64,000 nt of DNA. Origin: a virus. Position 1 is the first letter of the stretch; every line of letters starts with the position of its first letter. The stretch spans positions 1 through 64,000 of the IMG/VR virus record IMGVR_UViG_3300021376_000042, one strand, 5' to 3'. This document shows positions 30,567 to 40,900 of the stretch, piece after piece. The notes under the pieces are model-generated. The model was not told the DNA's origin, made no database searches, and saw nothing but the letters and a program-made list of their open reading frames with translations. A program made the position numbers and the translations under genes.

Positions 30567-32630
30567 ATGGCAAACCAAGACGCTAAACTCAAAGTTGCTG
30601 AACTCGACTTTGATACAATTAAAGATAATTTAAAGAATTTTCTAAAATCGCAATCAGAATTCAGCGATTATAATTTTGAAGGATCGGGTTTATCCGTCCT
30701 TCTAGATATTCTTGCATACAACACACATTACATGGGATATTATCTTAATATGGTATCTAATGAAATGTTTATTGATACCGCTTTAAGTCGCTCTTCGGTT
30801 GTCTCGCATGCAAAATTATTGGGTTATACTCCTAGATCAACTGTTGCCTCTCGCGCCACAATTAATGTTTCATTTACACCTGTAACGAGTGACGCTAACA
30901 GCACAGTTGTCATTCCTAGATTTACAAGATTTTTATCTGAGTCAAAAGATGGGACCAATTTCGTATTTGTAAATCCATCTTCTAGAACAATCACAAAAAA
31001 TAATAGCACTGGGTTATTTACAACTGAGAATTTAGAGGTAAAGGAAGGACAACCTTTGGCGATTACATTTACATACAGTTCTCAAACAAATCCAAGACAA
31101 ATATTTGAATTACCTGAGTCTAATATTGACACATCAACAATAGAAGTTCGTGTGCAGGTATCTGCTGAAAATGCTACTCAAAACACTTACATTCTAGCAA
31201 GCGACGCTACAGATGTTGATTCAAATGCTTTAGTTTATTATATTGAAGAAAATAAAAACGGCAAATATCAAATTTATTTCGGTGATGGAATTATTGGTAA
31301 AAAATTACTAGATGGTAATATTTTAATCGTATCTTATATTTCTTCTTCGGGATTGATTGCTAATGGTCTACAAACATTTAAATTAGTTGATACAATTCTT
31401 CCAGGTAGCACAGTATCCATTACGACGAATTCTGCATCAACTTCAGGGGCAGCGGCAGAAGATATAGAAAGTATTCGATTTACAGCGCCAAAAGCATTTA
31501 TATCACAAAATCGTGCAGTTACTAAAAATGATTATATTGCACTTATTAATCGGGATTATCCGTATTTCCAAGCAGTAAATGTTTGGGGTGGTGAGGAAAA
31601 TGTGCCACCAGTTTATGGTAAAGTTTATTTTACCGCAAAACCTGTTGGTGGATATGAAATTACATCTACTGAAATTGAGTATGTAAAAAATTCCATTATA
31701 AAACCATTTAGTATTTTAACTGTGACGCCTGAGTATGTCTCAGCAGATTATAATTATCTTAATTTAAATGTTAACATTTATTTTGATCCAACTAAAACAA
31801 CAAAAACGCCTGATGAGATCAGTGCATTAGTGATTGGATCAATTCAAAATTTTGCTAATACAAATTTAAATTCATTTAACTCCACATTCAGAGTCTCCCA
31901 ATTGTCAAGAGCAATTGATGATTCAGATTTTTCTGTTGTAAGTAATGATCTTGAAGTTGTGCTAGAAAAACGATTTACAGTTGATGTAACAAGATCGGCA
32001 ACATACACTTTAAATTATGGTGCAGCATTACTGCAGGGAACGACTTCTAAGAAGTTGTATTCTTATCCATCATTTAAATATCTAGACTCTACTGGGATTG
32101 CTCGCGACTCTTTCATTGAAGAAGTGTTGCAGTCATATACAGGAATTGATTCTATAGATGTTGTGTTCTCTGGAAGTGAATATGTATCAACACCATCAGT
32201 TATTATTGAAGGTGATGGAACTGGGGCAAAAGCAAGAGCACTTATTGTCAACGGTGCATTAAAAAGAATTGAGGTCACTGATCCTGGCAGTGGATACACC
32301 TCAGCCTCAGTTTCTATTTCCGGAGGCAGTGGATCGGGAGCAACTGCAAAAGCCAATCTACAAGGACGCCAAGGAAAACTTAGAATTTATTATTATGACG
32401 TAAATCAAATTAAAAGAGTCATCACCGAAGATGCAGGCGATGTCGACTATCAAAATGGAGTTGTTGTGCTACGAAATTTTGCACCAACTTCTATTTCTGA
32501 TCCATTTGGAACGTTGGTGATAAAAGTTGTTCCGTTGAATAAAATATTCAAATCAGAAAAAAATACAATATTAACGCTGGATATTTCCGATCCAACTGCT
32601 ATCAGCACAAGTATAACATCCGTAGTGTAA
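30567..32630 (+). CDS. gp6: gp6-like baseplate wedge subunit (baseplate J family)
   Basis: The 687-aa protein starts with FDTIKDNLKNFLKSQSEFSD and FEGSGLSVLLDILAYNTHYM, a hallmark of gp6 in T4-like phages, followed by the baseplate-J core (RFTAPKAFISQNRAVTKNDY, WGGEENVPPVYGKVYFTAKP). A C-terminal insert has Gly/Ser-rich motifs DPGSGYTSASVSISGG that recur in marine wedge proteins. gp6 dimers form the inner ring of the baseplate and transmit the contraction signal. Confidence 0.92.
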   Translation: MANQDAKLKVAELDFDTIKDNLKNFLKSQSEFSDYNFEGSGLSVLLDILAYNTHYMGYYLNMVSNEMFIDTALSRSSVVSHAKLLGYTPRSTVASRATINVSFTPVTSDANSTVVIPRFTRFLSESKDGTNFVFVNPSSRTITKNNSTGLFTTENLEVKEGQPLAITFTYSSQTNPRQIFELPESNIDTSTIEVRVQVSAENATQNTYILASDATDVDSNALVYYIEENKNGKYQIYFGDGIIGKKLLDGNILIVSYISSSGLIANGLQTFKLVDTILPGSTVSITTNSASTSGAAAEDIESIRFTAPKAFISQNRAVTKNDYIALINRDYPYFQAVNVWGGEENVPPVYGKVYFTAKPVGGYEITSTEIEYVKNSIIKPFSILTVTPEYVSADYNYLNLNVNIYFDPTKTTKTPDEISALVIGSIQNFANTNLNSFNSTFRVSQLSRAIDDSDFSVVSNDLEVVLEKRFTVDVTRSATYTLNYGAALLQGTTSKKLYSYPSFKYLDSTGIARDSFIEEVLQSYTGIDSIDVVFSGSEYVSTPSVIIEGDGTGAKARALIVNGALKRIEVTDPGSGYTSASVSISGGSGSGATAKANLQGRQGKLRIYYYDVNQIKRVITEDAGDVDYQNGVVVLRNFAPTSISDPFGTLVIKVVPLNKIFKSEKNTILTLDISDPTAISTSITSVV

Positions 32631-32634
32631 TATA

Positions 32635-35600
32635 ATGTCAGCAGCAGAAAAAATAGTTTCAGCTTTTATACCATCTCAGCTTCCTGATTTTATAAAAGCA
32701 GATAATCCTAAATTCAAAAGATTTTTAGAATTATATTATCAATGGCTTGAACAAAATAATCCTGACGGCATTTCAAATACTGCAGGTAATACAATCTATC
32801 ATGCAACGCAAATCTCTAGTTATAGAGACATTGATGATACGCCATCTGAATTCATAAAGTATTTCAGAGATGAATTACTGCCGTATGTTCCAGAAAATGC
32901 CTCTCTTGATATTCGAAAAATATTAAAAAGCGCAAGAGAATTTTATAGTAAAAAAGGTAGTGATGAGTCAGTAAAGTGGCTCTTTAGAGCATTGTTTAAT
33001 GAAGATATTGAACTCAATTATCCAAAAGAACAAATTTTAATTACTTCTGATGGTAAATGGAAAAAACCTAAAGCATTTAGAATTACTGTTTCTGAAACTA
33101 ATAAAACAGTTGATGTTAATTTACTAGAAAAAAGAATTGTCACAGGTAAAAATTCTGGAGCAACTTGTTTTGTAGAATCAGCAAATAGAACTGTAGATGT
33201 TGATAGTGGGCGTGAAATTATTGAAATTTACATTTCAAATATTAAAAGATTTTTTGAAAATGGCGAATTTATCATTATTAACTATGTAGACGCGAATGGC
33301 GTAGAAAAGGTATTCTCAGAAAAAATTATCGGCACATTATCTAATATTCGTGTTGATTCAAATATTCGAACTGATCCACAACAAAAACGCCGTGGTTTAT
33401 TGTATAATGTCGGCGATCCAGTAGTAATAACTGGTGGTCTTGCACTTACTGCAGAAGCTGAAGATGCTATAGCAATTGTTGGAAATGTTACTATAGGTTC
33501 TATTGAAGAAGTAAATGTGGTGTTTCCTGGGTATGGATACAGAGTTTACCCACCAAACACAGAAGTTCTTGTCTTAAGATCTATTGGCGATGATCCAGCC
33601 GCAAATTTAAGCACAGACCTAAGATTACAAGCTCTTAATCTTTCTTCCGTCTCGAGTAACAGTCAACGCACATTCACAGAAAACATTACTTACAGCAAAA
33701 CAGTAATTGAATTTGCTAAAGATTATGACATTGGTAATGCGAACATAGCAGTCTTTACATTAAATACAAAAAATGCATTATTAAATGTTACAGAAGATGA
33801 TGCTAATGACGATTTTAATAACTATGAACAAATATGGGCTAATGGTAACAACTTTAGTGATGCATTATTTACTGCAAAAATAGCAACACCAAATGGCGGT
33901 GATGGCGGACCATTTGGATCTGGTGGTGCGGCATACACAGGTGGATTAATCATTTATGACATTGCGAATACTGGCGCACTTTCAACAGTATTGACAGGCG
34001 CATCAATTTATACTAAAAATACTTCTAAAGAATTTGTATTTAATTCAATCACAACATACCCATTACCTGCTAATGCTAATGCAAAATTAATCCAGTTTTT
34101 TGATTACGAAACTGTTGAAACTGGTGGCGTGGCATTAATTTCAGTTATAAACGGCGGATTTGGTTTTAGATCAGAACCACTTCTTGATGTGGTTTCTCAT
34201 TATGATACAAATCTATCTGATAACTATGATTATGAAATAGAAGCCGAACGTAATAATAAAAGGCAGTACTGGCAAACATTCAAGGATTTAGGTCAAGTTG
34301 CTCACGTTTACATCAATAATCCAGGAATTGGATATTCAAATTCAGATACAATTTCGTTTGTCGGACGTGGTTATGGCGGTAATGCATCGATCACTGTAAA
34401 TGGATCAGGTTCAATTATTAACGTCAGTATTTTAGATAGAGGCGAAGGTCACACTGTCAGACCGAATTGCCAAATTACAACAGCAGGTGGCACTGGTGCA
34501 TCGTTAACTGCATTTTTATTTGGAGACGGATTTGATTATACAATTGAAACAAATGCGATCGGAAGAGTTCAAAATTTACGTTTATTATATCGCGGATTCG
34601 ATTATACCGCTGTACCAAATACGTCATTAAAAGTCGTGGATACAGTAATCACAGCCATCCCAGAAAATGAAGGATTTGTTGAACAAGAATACGTTTACCA
34701 AGGTGCGTCTTTCGCTGCATCTACATTTAGAGCGAATGTTAAATCATACACCAGATCTACAAATGTTCTAAGACTTTATGATTATTCTGGCACTATTAAT
34801 ACAACTGTTCCGATTATAAGTGCTAATGGGGTCACATGTAACGTAAATACGTCGGCACATGTTCCAGCGCCAGCGCAATACCCAGCAGCAGCAATTGCAA
34901 GTGGATTGGTAAATCCAATGTATTATGGTAATGGGCGCGCTAAAGCAAATGCTCAATTCGCTAATGGCTTGATAGAATTTAATGGATTCTATCTAAATTC
35001 AGATGGATTCCCAAGTTCAGATAAAAGATTGCAAGACGATACAATATATCACAATTTCTCATACATTGTTCAGTCAGAAAAGAGTCTTTCGGAATTTGAA
35101 ATTCCATTAAGGAACATTGCACACCCAGCAGGTTTAGAACTACTGGCAAGAACAGTATTAAAATCATCTTCTTCTACAGAAGCAATAAGCAAATCTAATG
35201 TAGATCTGATATTGCCAATTAATACTGCATCAACTATCGTGGTTTCAAACACATTCTCAAATGTTGTAACTGGAACTAATACAGCATTCCTTGTTGCATC
35301 ATATAAGGCTAACGTCGGTGATATGTTTATTCTAGTAGACAACACAAATATACTTAGAACTCAATCTAAGATTATTACAGCTGTTGATAGTAACACGTCT
35401 TTAAATGTTGCTGGTGATTTTATATACGTCGGTCAAGGTAAATTAAAAACAAATACGGGAAATACGCACTTTGAGATTTCAAGTAATGTAAATGCTGTAA
35501 GCGATTTTGTGGCTACAGGTGACCAAGTTAGAGTCAACATTACTAATGTTCAGCTTGCTGGAACAGTCAATGTCAGCGGAACAATAATTACTGGTAACAC

Positions 35601-35919
35601 TGTTGGTGGAAATACAACATACTTTGTTGGAAATGTTGTTGTGGGAAGCCAAGTTAATGTAAATAATGAAGTTAGAACAGTTACTGTAGTTTCAAATAGC
35701 AGTAGTCTAACTGTAAATTCTGCATTCACCAACGCTGCAACTAATAAATACATCAATGCCAATAGCGTTCTACTCAAAACTGTATCTTCAATTTCAGGAA
35801 ATAGTCTCATTGTAAACACAGCTATCTTTGCGAACGTTACAAATCTGGTATACCAAATAGTACCTGATTATTCAACTTCAGATTACACTTATAAGATAGT
35901 AACTCTTACGTCGGAATAA
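32635..35919 (+). CDS. gp7: gp7-like baseplate wedge subunit
   Basis: The 1094-aa protein begins SAFIPSQLPDFIKADNPKFK and FLELYYQWLEQ, then FYSKKGSDESVKWLFRALFN, the N-terminal gp7 pattern. Gly-rich beta modules follow (NPGIGYSNSDTISFVGRGYG). The C-terminal 230 residues carry repeats of a small module (NTAFLVASYKANVGDMFILV; TTYFVGNVVVGSQVNVN) that also occur in the gp8 and DUF4815-type genes downstream. gp7 bridges the wedge from hub ring to rim. The size is like that of T4 gp7 (1032 aa). Confidence 0.85.
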   Translation: MSAAEKIVSAFIPSQLPDFIKADNPKFKRFLELYYQWLEQNNPDGISNTAGNTIYHATQISSYRDIDDTPSEFIKYFRDELLPYVPENASLDIRKILKSAREFYSKKGSDESVKWLFRALFNEDIELNYPKEQILITSDGKWKKPKAFRITVSETNKTVDVNLLEKRIVTGKNSGATCFVESANRTVDVDSGREIIEIYISNIKRFFENGEFIIINYVDANGVEKVFSEKIIGTLSNIRVDSNIRTDPQQKRRGLLYNVGDPVVITGGLALTAEAEDAIAIVGNVTIGSIEEVNVVFPGYGYRVYPPNTEVLVLRSIGDDPAANLSTDLRLQALNLSSVSSNSQRTFTENITYSKTVIEFAKDYDIGNANIAVFTLNTKNALLNVTEDDANDDFNNYEQIWANGNNFSDALFTAKIATPNGGDGGPFGSGGAAYTGGLIIYDIANTGALSTVLTGASIYTKNTSKEFVFNSITTYPLPANANAKLIQFFDYETVETGGVALISVINGGFGFRSEPLLDVVSHYDTNLSDNYDYEIEAERNNKRQYWQTFKDLGQVAHVYINNPGIGYSNSDTISFVGRGYGGNASITVNGSGSIINVSILDRGEGHTVRPNCQITTAGGTGASLTAFLFGDGFDYTIETNAIGRVQNLRLLYRGFDYTAVPNTSLKVVDTVITAIPENEGFVEQEYVYQGASFAASTFRANVKSYTRSTNVLRLYDYSGTINTTVPIISANGVTCNVNTSAHVPAPAQYPAAAIASGLVNPMYYGNGRAKANAQFANGLIEFNGFYLNSDGFPSSDKRLQDDTIYHNFSYIVQSEKSLSEFEIPLRNIAHPAGLELLARTVLKSSSSTEAISKSNVDLILPINTASTIVVSNTFSNVVTGTNTAFLVASYKANVGDMFILVDNTNILRTQSKIITAVDSNTSLNVAGDFIYVGQGKLKTNTGNTHFEISSNVNAVSDFVATGDQVRVNITNVQLAGTVNVSGTIITGNTVGGNTTYFVGNVVVGSQVNVNNEVRTVTVVSNSSSLTVNSAFTNAATNKYINANSVLLKTVSSISGNSLIVNTAIFANVTNLVYQIVPDYSTSDYTYKIVTLTSE

Positions 35920-35922
35920 AAC

Positions 35923-37941
35923 ATGAAATCTAGCATCACACCATTATTTGCAAAATTTACAGCTGATGATGTAAAGGATCATTTCTCAGAACATTCTAAT
36001 GTTTTTATTGGAATTGGTAGATCAGCAGCATTCGGAAACACTTCTTCTAATGTTGATGATGTTGTTTTCACGACAAATAAAATAAATGAGCTCTACAGCA
36101 ATTTAGTTGGAATTAAGAAAATTGCTGCATCTGATATGCAAGTTGTTTTAGCCCGTCGAGATTGGGTTTCTGGCATTGCATATGATGCATATAAAGATGA
36201 TATTGAACTTTACAATTACAACAAATCTACAAACATTGGTACTGCTAATGCAAATGCCAATACCGTTTTAACTGGCAATGCTAATATTGCAGCATCAAAT
36301 GTGTTGGTGGGTAATGGCACATCATTCTCCACATTTATTTTTCCTGGCGATCAAATTGCAGTAAATTTATCAACGAAGACTGTTGTTTCTGTAACAAATA
36401 ATACACATTTAATCGTCAATAGCGCTTTTGCAAATACTAATACAGTTGCAACAATTACGCTCATTGGGAATAGTACAACTGTCGTTGGAAATTCTGCCGC
36501 ATTTAACTCTACGCTTTCGCCTGGAAATACAATCGTTATTGGAAATGATACTCGAGAAGTTGTTTCATTAAGAAGCAATAAAGTTATTTCCTTAAACACC
36601 AGTTTAACATACTCAAATTCTAATGTTTCAGTGTTTAGAAAAGATAATACTTTCCCACTATATGCTAATAATTTTTATGTTAGAAATAGCAGAGATCAAG
36701 TATTTAAATGTTTATACAATAATAATTCTGCAACTTCAACAGTAGAACCCACAATTGATATTGATGGTCAATTGCCAGAAAATGCATTTATTTTGACTGG
36801 CGATGGATATAAGTGGAAATATTTGTATACAATTCCACCTGGTTTAAAACAAAAATTCTTTACAGATATTTTGATGCCAGTAGCAAATGATGCTGCAGTA
36901 ATCGCCGCTTCTGAGTCAGGACGCATAGACATTATTAATGTTCTTTGGGGTGGATCTGGGTATTTGAGCGGTGGCAATAGTAACACATCGACTATTCTTT
37001 CTGTCACAAATACAGATGGCGCTAATGCTAATTTGGTGGCTAAAGTCTCAAATGGCGAGATTGTGTCTGTATCTATTTTAACTGGCGGAAATAATTATAC
37101 CAAAGGAACTGTAACTGCAGTTGATACATCAAGGCTTGGAAATACAACCATAGGTGGTACTGTTAACGCCAGTGGTTTAATTATACTTGCAAATGTTGCT
37201 AATACGTCTAATCAGGCATTTACTGGTAATGTGTATAAAAACGATCTCATTACTATTTCGGGTCAAACGAGAAACGTCGTTACAGTTGATAGTGCAACAC
37301 AAATAACAGTAAATACTGCATTTACAGGAACACTAAACACCGCTATCGCTACAATTCAGCGTTCCGATGCAGTCTTTGATATCGAATTTTCATCACCAGG
37401 CGGTCATGGCAGTTTCCCAGCTGAGGAGCTTGGAGCGCGTAGTTTGATGATAACTGTAGAATTAGAGGGCGAAGAAACTACTGCTAATCCAACTATTCCC
37501 CTTTCAGATAATTTAAATACTTTTGATTTTAATCAAATTTCTTTAATACAAGACCCATTGGTTGCAAATGGGGCTTATGCAGCGAATTTGACCAATTATC
37601 GAGTTACAGATAGACTTTTCTTGAGTGATCCAGGTACTACAAATTTTATCGATGATGAAACAGTATTCATTGGAACCTCTTTGGCAACAGCCACAATGGT
37701 TGCAAATGTGGCTCACTGGGACTCAGCCGATAATTATCTCGATATAAATAATATAACTGGAACATACTCTCCATCCCAATTAATCAGAGGGGCTGATTCT
37801 GGTGCAATTACCACAATATTGGAAATTTCAGAATCACAAATTAAGAAGTTTACGGGTGACGTACTCTATATAAGTAACCGTAAAAATGTAACACGCAACG
37901 AAAATCAAGTAGAACAAGTAAAAGTTGTTTTAACATTCTAG
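35923..37941 (+). CDS. gp8: gp8-like baseplate wedge subunit
   Basis: The 672-aa protein has the gp8 N terminus (EHSNVFIGIGRSAAFGN, VVLARRDWVSGIAYDAY) and core (NNFYVRNSRDQVFKCLYNNN, DGYKWKYLYTIPPG). It is twice the T4 length (334 aa) because of two inserted tracts of the small NTT-rich module at about residues 105-240 and 405-480. gp8 forms a dimer in each wedge with gp10 and gp7. Confidence 0.87.
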   Translation: MKSSITPLFAKFTADDVKDHFSEHSNVFIGIGRSAAFGNTSSNVDDVVFTTNKINELYSNLVGIKKIAASDMQVVLARRDWVSGIAYDAYKDDIELYNYNKSTNIGTANANANTVLTGNANIAASNVLVGNGTSFSTFIFPGDQIAVNLSTKTVVSVTNNTHLIVNSAFANTNTVATITLIGNSTTVVGNSAAFNSTLSPGNTIVIGNDTREVVSLRSNKVISLNTSLTYSNSNVSVFRKDNTFPLYANNFYVRNSRDQVFKCLYNNNSATSTVEPTIDIDGQLPENAFILTGDGYKWKYLYTIPPGLKQKFFTDILMPVANDAAVIAASESGRIDIINVLWGGSGYLSGGNSNTSTILSVTNTDGANANLVAKVSNGEIVSVSILTGGNNYTKGTVTAVDTSRLGNTTIGGTVNASGLIILANVANTSNQAFTGNVYKNDLITISGQTRNVVTVDSATQITVNTAFTGTLNTAIATIQRSDAVFDIEFSSPGGHGSFPAEELGARSLMITVELEGEETTANPTIPLSDNLNTFDFNQISLIQDPLVANGAYAANLTNYRVTDRLFLSDPGTTNFIDDETVFIGTSLATATMVANVAHWDSADNYLDINNITGTYSPSQLIRGADSGAITTILEISESQIKKFTGDVLYISNRKNVTRNENQVEQVKVVLTF

Positions 37942-37951
37942 GTAGAAAAAC

Positions 37952-40900
37952 ATGGAATTTAATGTTGATCCGTATTATGATGATTTTGAGCAAAATGCTA
38001 AAGATAATAACTATATGCGCATTATGTTCAAACCTGGAAAGGCTGTACAGGCACGTGAACTTACGCAAATTCAATCTATTCTACAGAATCAAATCAAACA
38101 ATTCGGCGATCATATCTTTCAAGATGGATCACCAGTTATTGGTGGAAACTTAACTCTAGATAATAAAGTAAAGTACATTAAACTACTTGAGACGTATAAT
38201 AATCAAGATATTGAAGTTACAAATTTTGTTGGCACAATTATTAGAAATAGCACTGGAACGATTCAGGCTAAAGTTCTAGCAACATATTTCCCTGTTGATG
38301 GTATACCAACTCTTATGGTAAAATACCTAACAGGAAATGAGTTTACAGACGGCGATGTCGTCAGAATCATCAATTCTACAACAGAAGCACAATTAGTTGC
38401 ATCAAATGCTACTGGTACTGGTACAGTTGTGTCCATTAACGAAGGTGTGTTCTATGTTGATGGTTATTTCGTGCAAGTTAATGATCAAACTGCAGTTGCA
38501 TCTGCGTATGGTACATCAGCAAACGTAAAAGTTGGATTAGAAATAAGCGAGAATATCGTTGACAGCGAAATTGATGCAACTTTATTAGATCCAGCACAAG
38601 GATCATTTAACTTCCAAGCTCCTGGCGCCGATCGTTATCAATTTAATTTAACATTATCAACAAGACCATTAGATACGCAAGTTGACGAATCTAAGTTTTT
38701 TGAATTGATGAGATTAGAAAATGGCAGTATTACAAAACAAGTAAAATATCCTGTTTATGCCGAACTAGAAAAAACATTAGCTCGTAGAACATTTGATGAA
38801 TCTGGCGACTACACTGTTCTTCCATTCCGCGCATCAGTTACAGATAGCGCAAGCGGAAATAATTATATTATTGCAATTGAACCAGGTAAGGCATATGTAA
38901 AAGGTTTTGAATTTGAAACATTAGCAACTCTGAAATTAGAAGCAGAAAAACCAAGAAGCGCTTCTGATATCAAAGCACTTGTTGATACAGATGTTGATTT
39001 ATCTTACGGTAATTACATATATGTAACTTCTGTTCGCGGAACAAGTAATGGATTCATAAACATTGCTGGTTTAGAAAAAGTAGACATTCATTTGGCGCAA
39101 ACCAATAATGTTACTGCAACTGGCACTCATTCCGGAACTGCAAATGCATTCTTCTATGCTAACACCAGAATTGGTACAGCACGAGTTAGAAACTTTATTC
39201 GTTATACCCCAGATTCTTTTGGAGTTGATGCTTCAAATGTTGACTCAAATGGCGTCTATAAAGTTTATCTCACAGATATCGATATTGAACCATTAACAGT
39301 AAAAGTTAATATTGCATCTTCAAATGCAAACACATTACGATTCAATGACAAAATGTCTCCGAATACGAATGTCTATAGTAATGTTTCAATCACAGTTTTA
39401 CCAATTCGACTTGATGCGATTGCTAATGTTAACACAGCAAATGTGTTTATTAACTCTTATCGTTTAAATGCCAACTCAGCAGTTGCCAACGTCTTTAACT
39501 CCAATGTAAATGTTGGTAGTGTAATTCATGTTGGTAACATGATTAGACAAGTTGTTTCTGTAAATACAACTGGCGATTTTCTTACTGTTAATACTGCATG
39601 GGATAGAACAATTGAAGCAACCAACAATTTATCCAATCCATTAGAAGTTTATATTCAAACACCATATCTTCAAAACGTCTCCTCTCAAACTAGAACTATT
39701 GAAAGATATGATGGTCCTACTAGAACATTATTTCTAGATTCACCATTTAATAATAATGGTATTGCAGATGCTAATAGCGTTATTTCGTTCAACTATAATT
39801 TTGAGCATGCTGAGTCTTTGGTAGCAGGTCCAGCTGTTGGAAATAATTTGGCAAAAGTTGCAAATGCATCAATGAATGTTGCATTGAATTCAAAATATTT
39901 GGGTGGTGAAACTGCCGTAGAAGAAAGAATAAAAAATGGATTAATCTTTAAATTACCAGGTAATTATATTAAACGTTCTTCTATTAATAATGCAGATTAC
40001 AACTCAACAAAATTTTTCTCAAACAGATCAAATAATGGAACAGCAGGTGTATTTGCTATTGCGCAAGGTTCAGGACTCGAATCTTATGAAACCATTCCTT
40101 GGACGGATTCAACAAGCGCAATTCAAGATAATTTAATTTTAATTGTTAGAAATAATAACGGAAACACATATTTCCCTAATGGATCCATCGTACAATTAAC
40201 TTCTGCTAATATTGCGATTGGTTCTCCTGCTATCTCATTAACTGTTAATACAAATGTTCCTGATATAATCAGCGCTGATTTAATAGTAAATGTTAAGCAA
40301 AATGATGCAGAAGATTCTATTCGTAATAAGAATTTTATTTCAAATACAACATTTTCTGCAACGTCAAGTTCATTTACTTACCCAACAGCGATAAACGGAA
40401 ATACAACAGTTACATTACCAGGTTATGGAATTGTTGCAAATATTAATGTTTCTCATGGATTTATTTTCTTAACTGATGCAACTTATAATAGTGTGCGCCC
40501 AGGAGATTCTATTGGTCTATTTGTGCCAGATGTTGTAAAAGTTAATAGAATATTGAAGGGTAACACAACGCATCTGCCAGATGCAAATAATTACACAGAT
40601 ATTACTGATCAATTTTATTGCGATTTCGGTCAACGCGATGATATGTATGATCATGCTAAATTGGTTTTAAAAGAGGGATATAATGTTGCTAATGCGAAGA
40701 TGTTGGTTCATGTTGATTTTTATCAACATGTTTATAACTCATCCAATACATCATTCTTCTCAATAGACTCATATTCGTTGTCTCAATATGAAAATGGGCT
40801 TATACCAATTTATGTTTCTCAAGCAGGGCAATTTTTTAATTTACGCGACTGTTTAGACTTCAGACCAACAAGACAACTTGGTAGCGGAACAGGTGCATTT

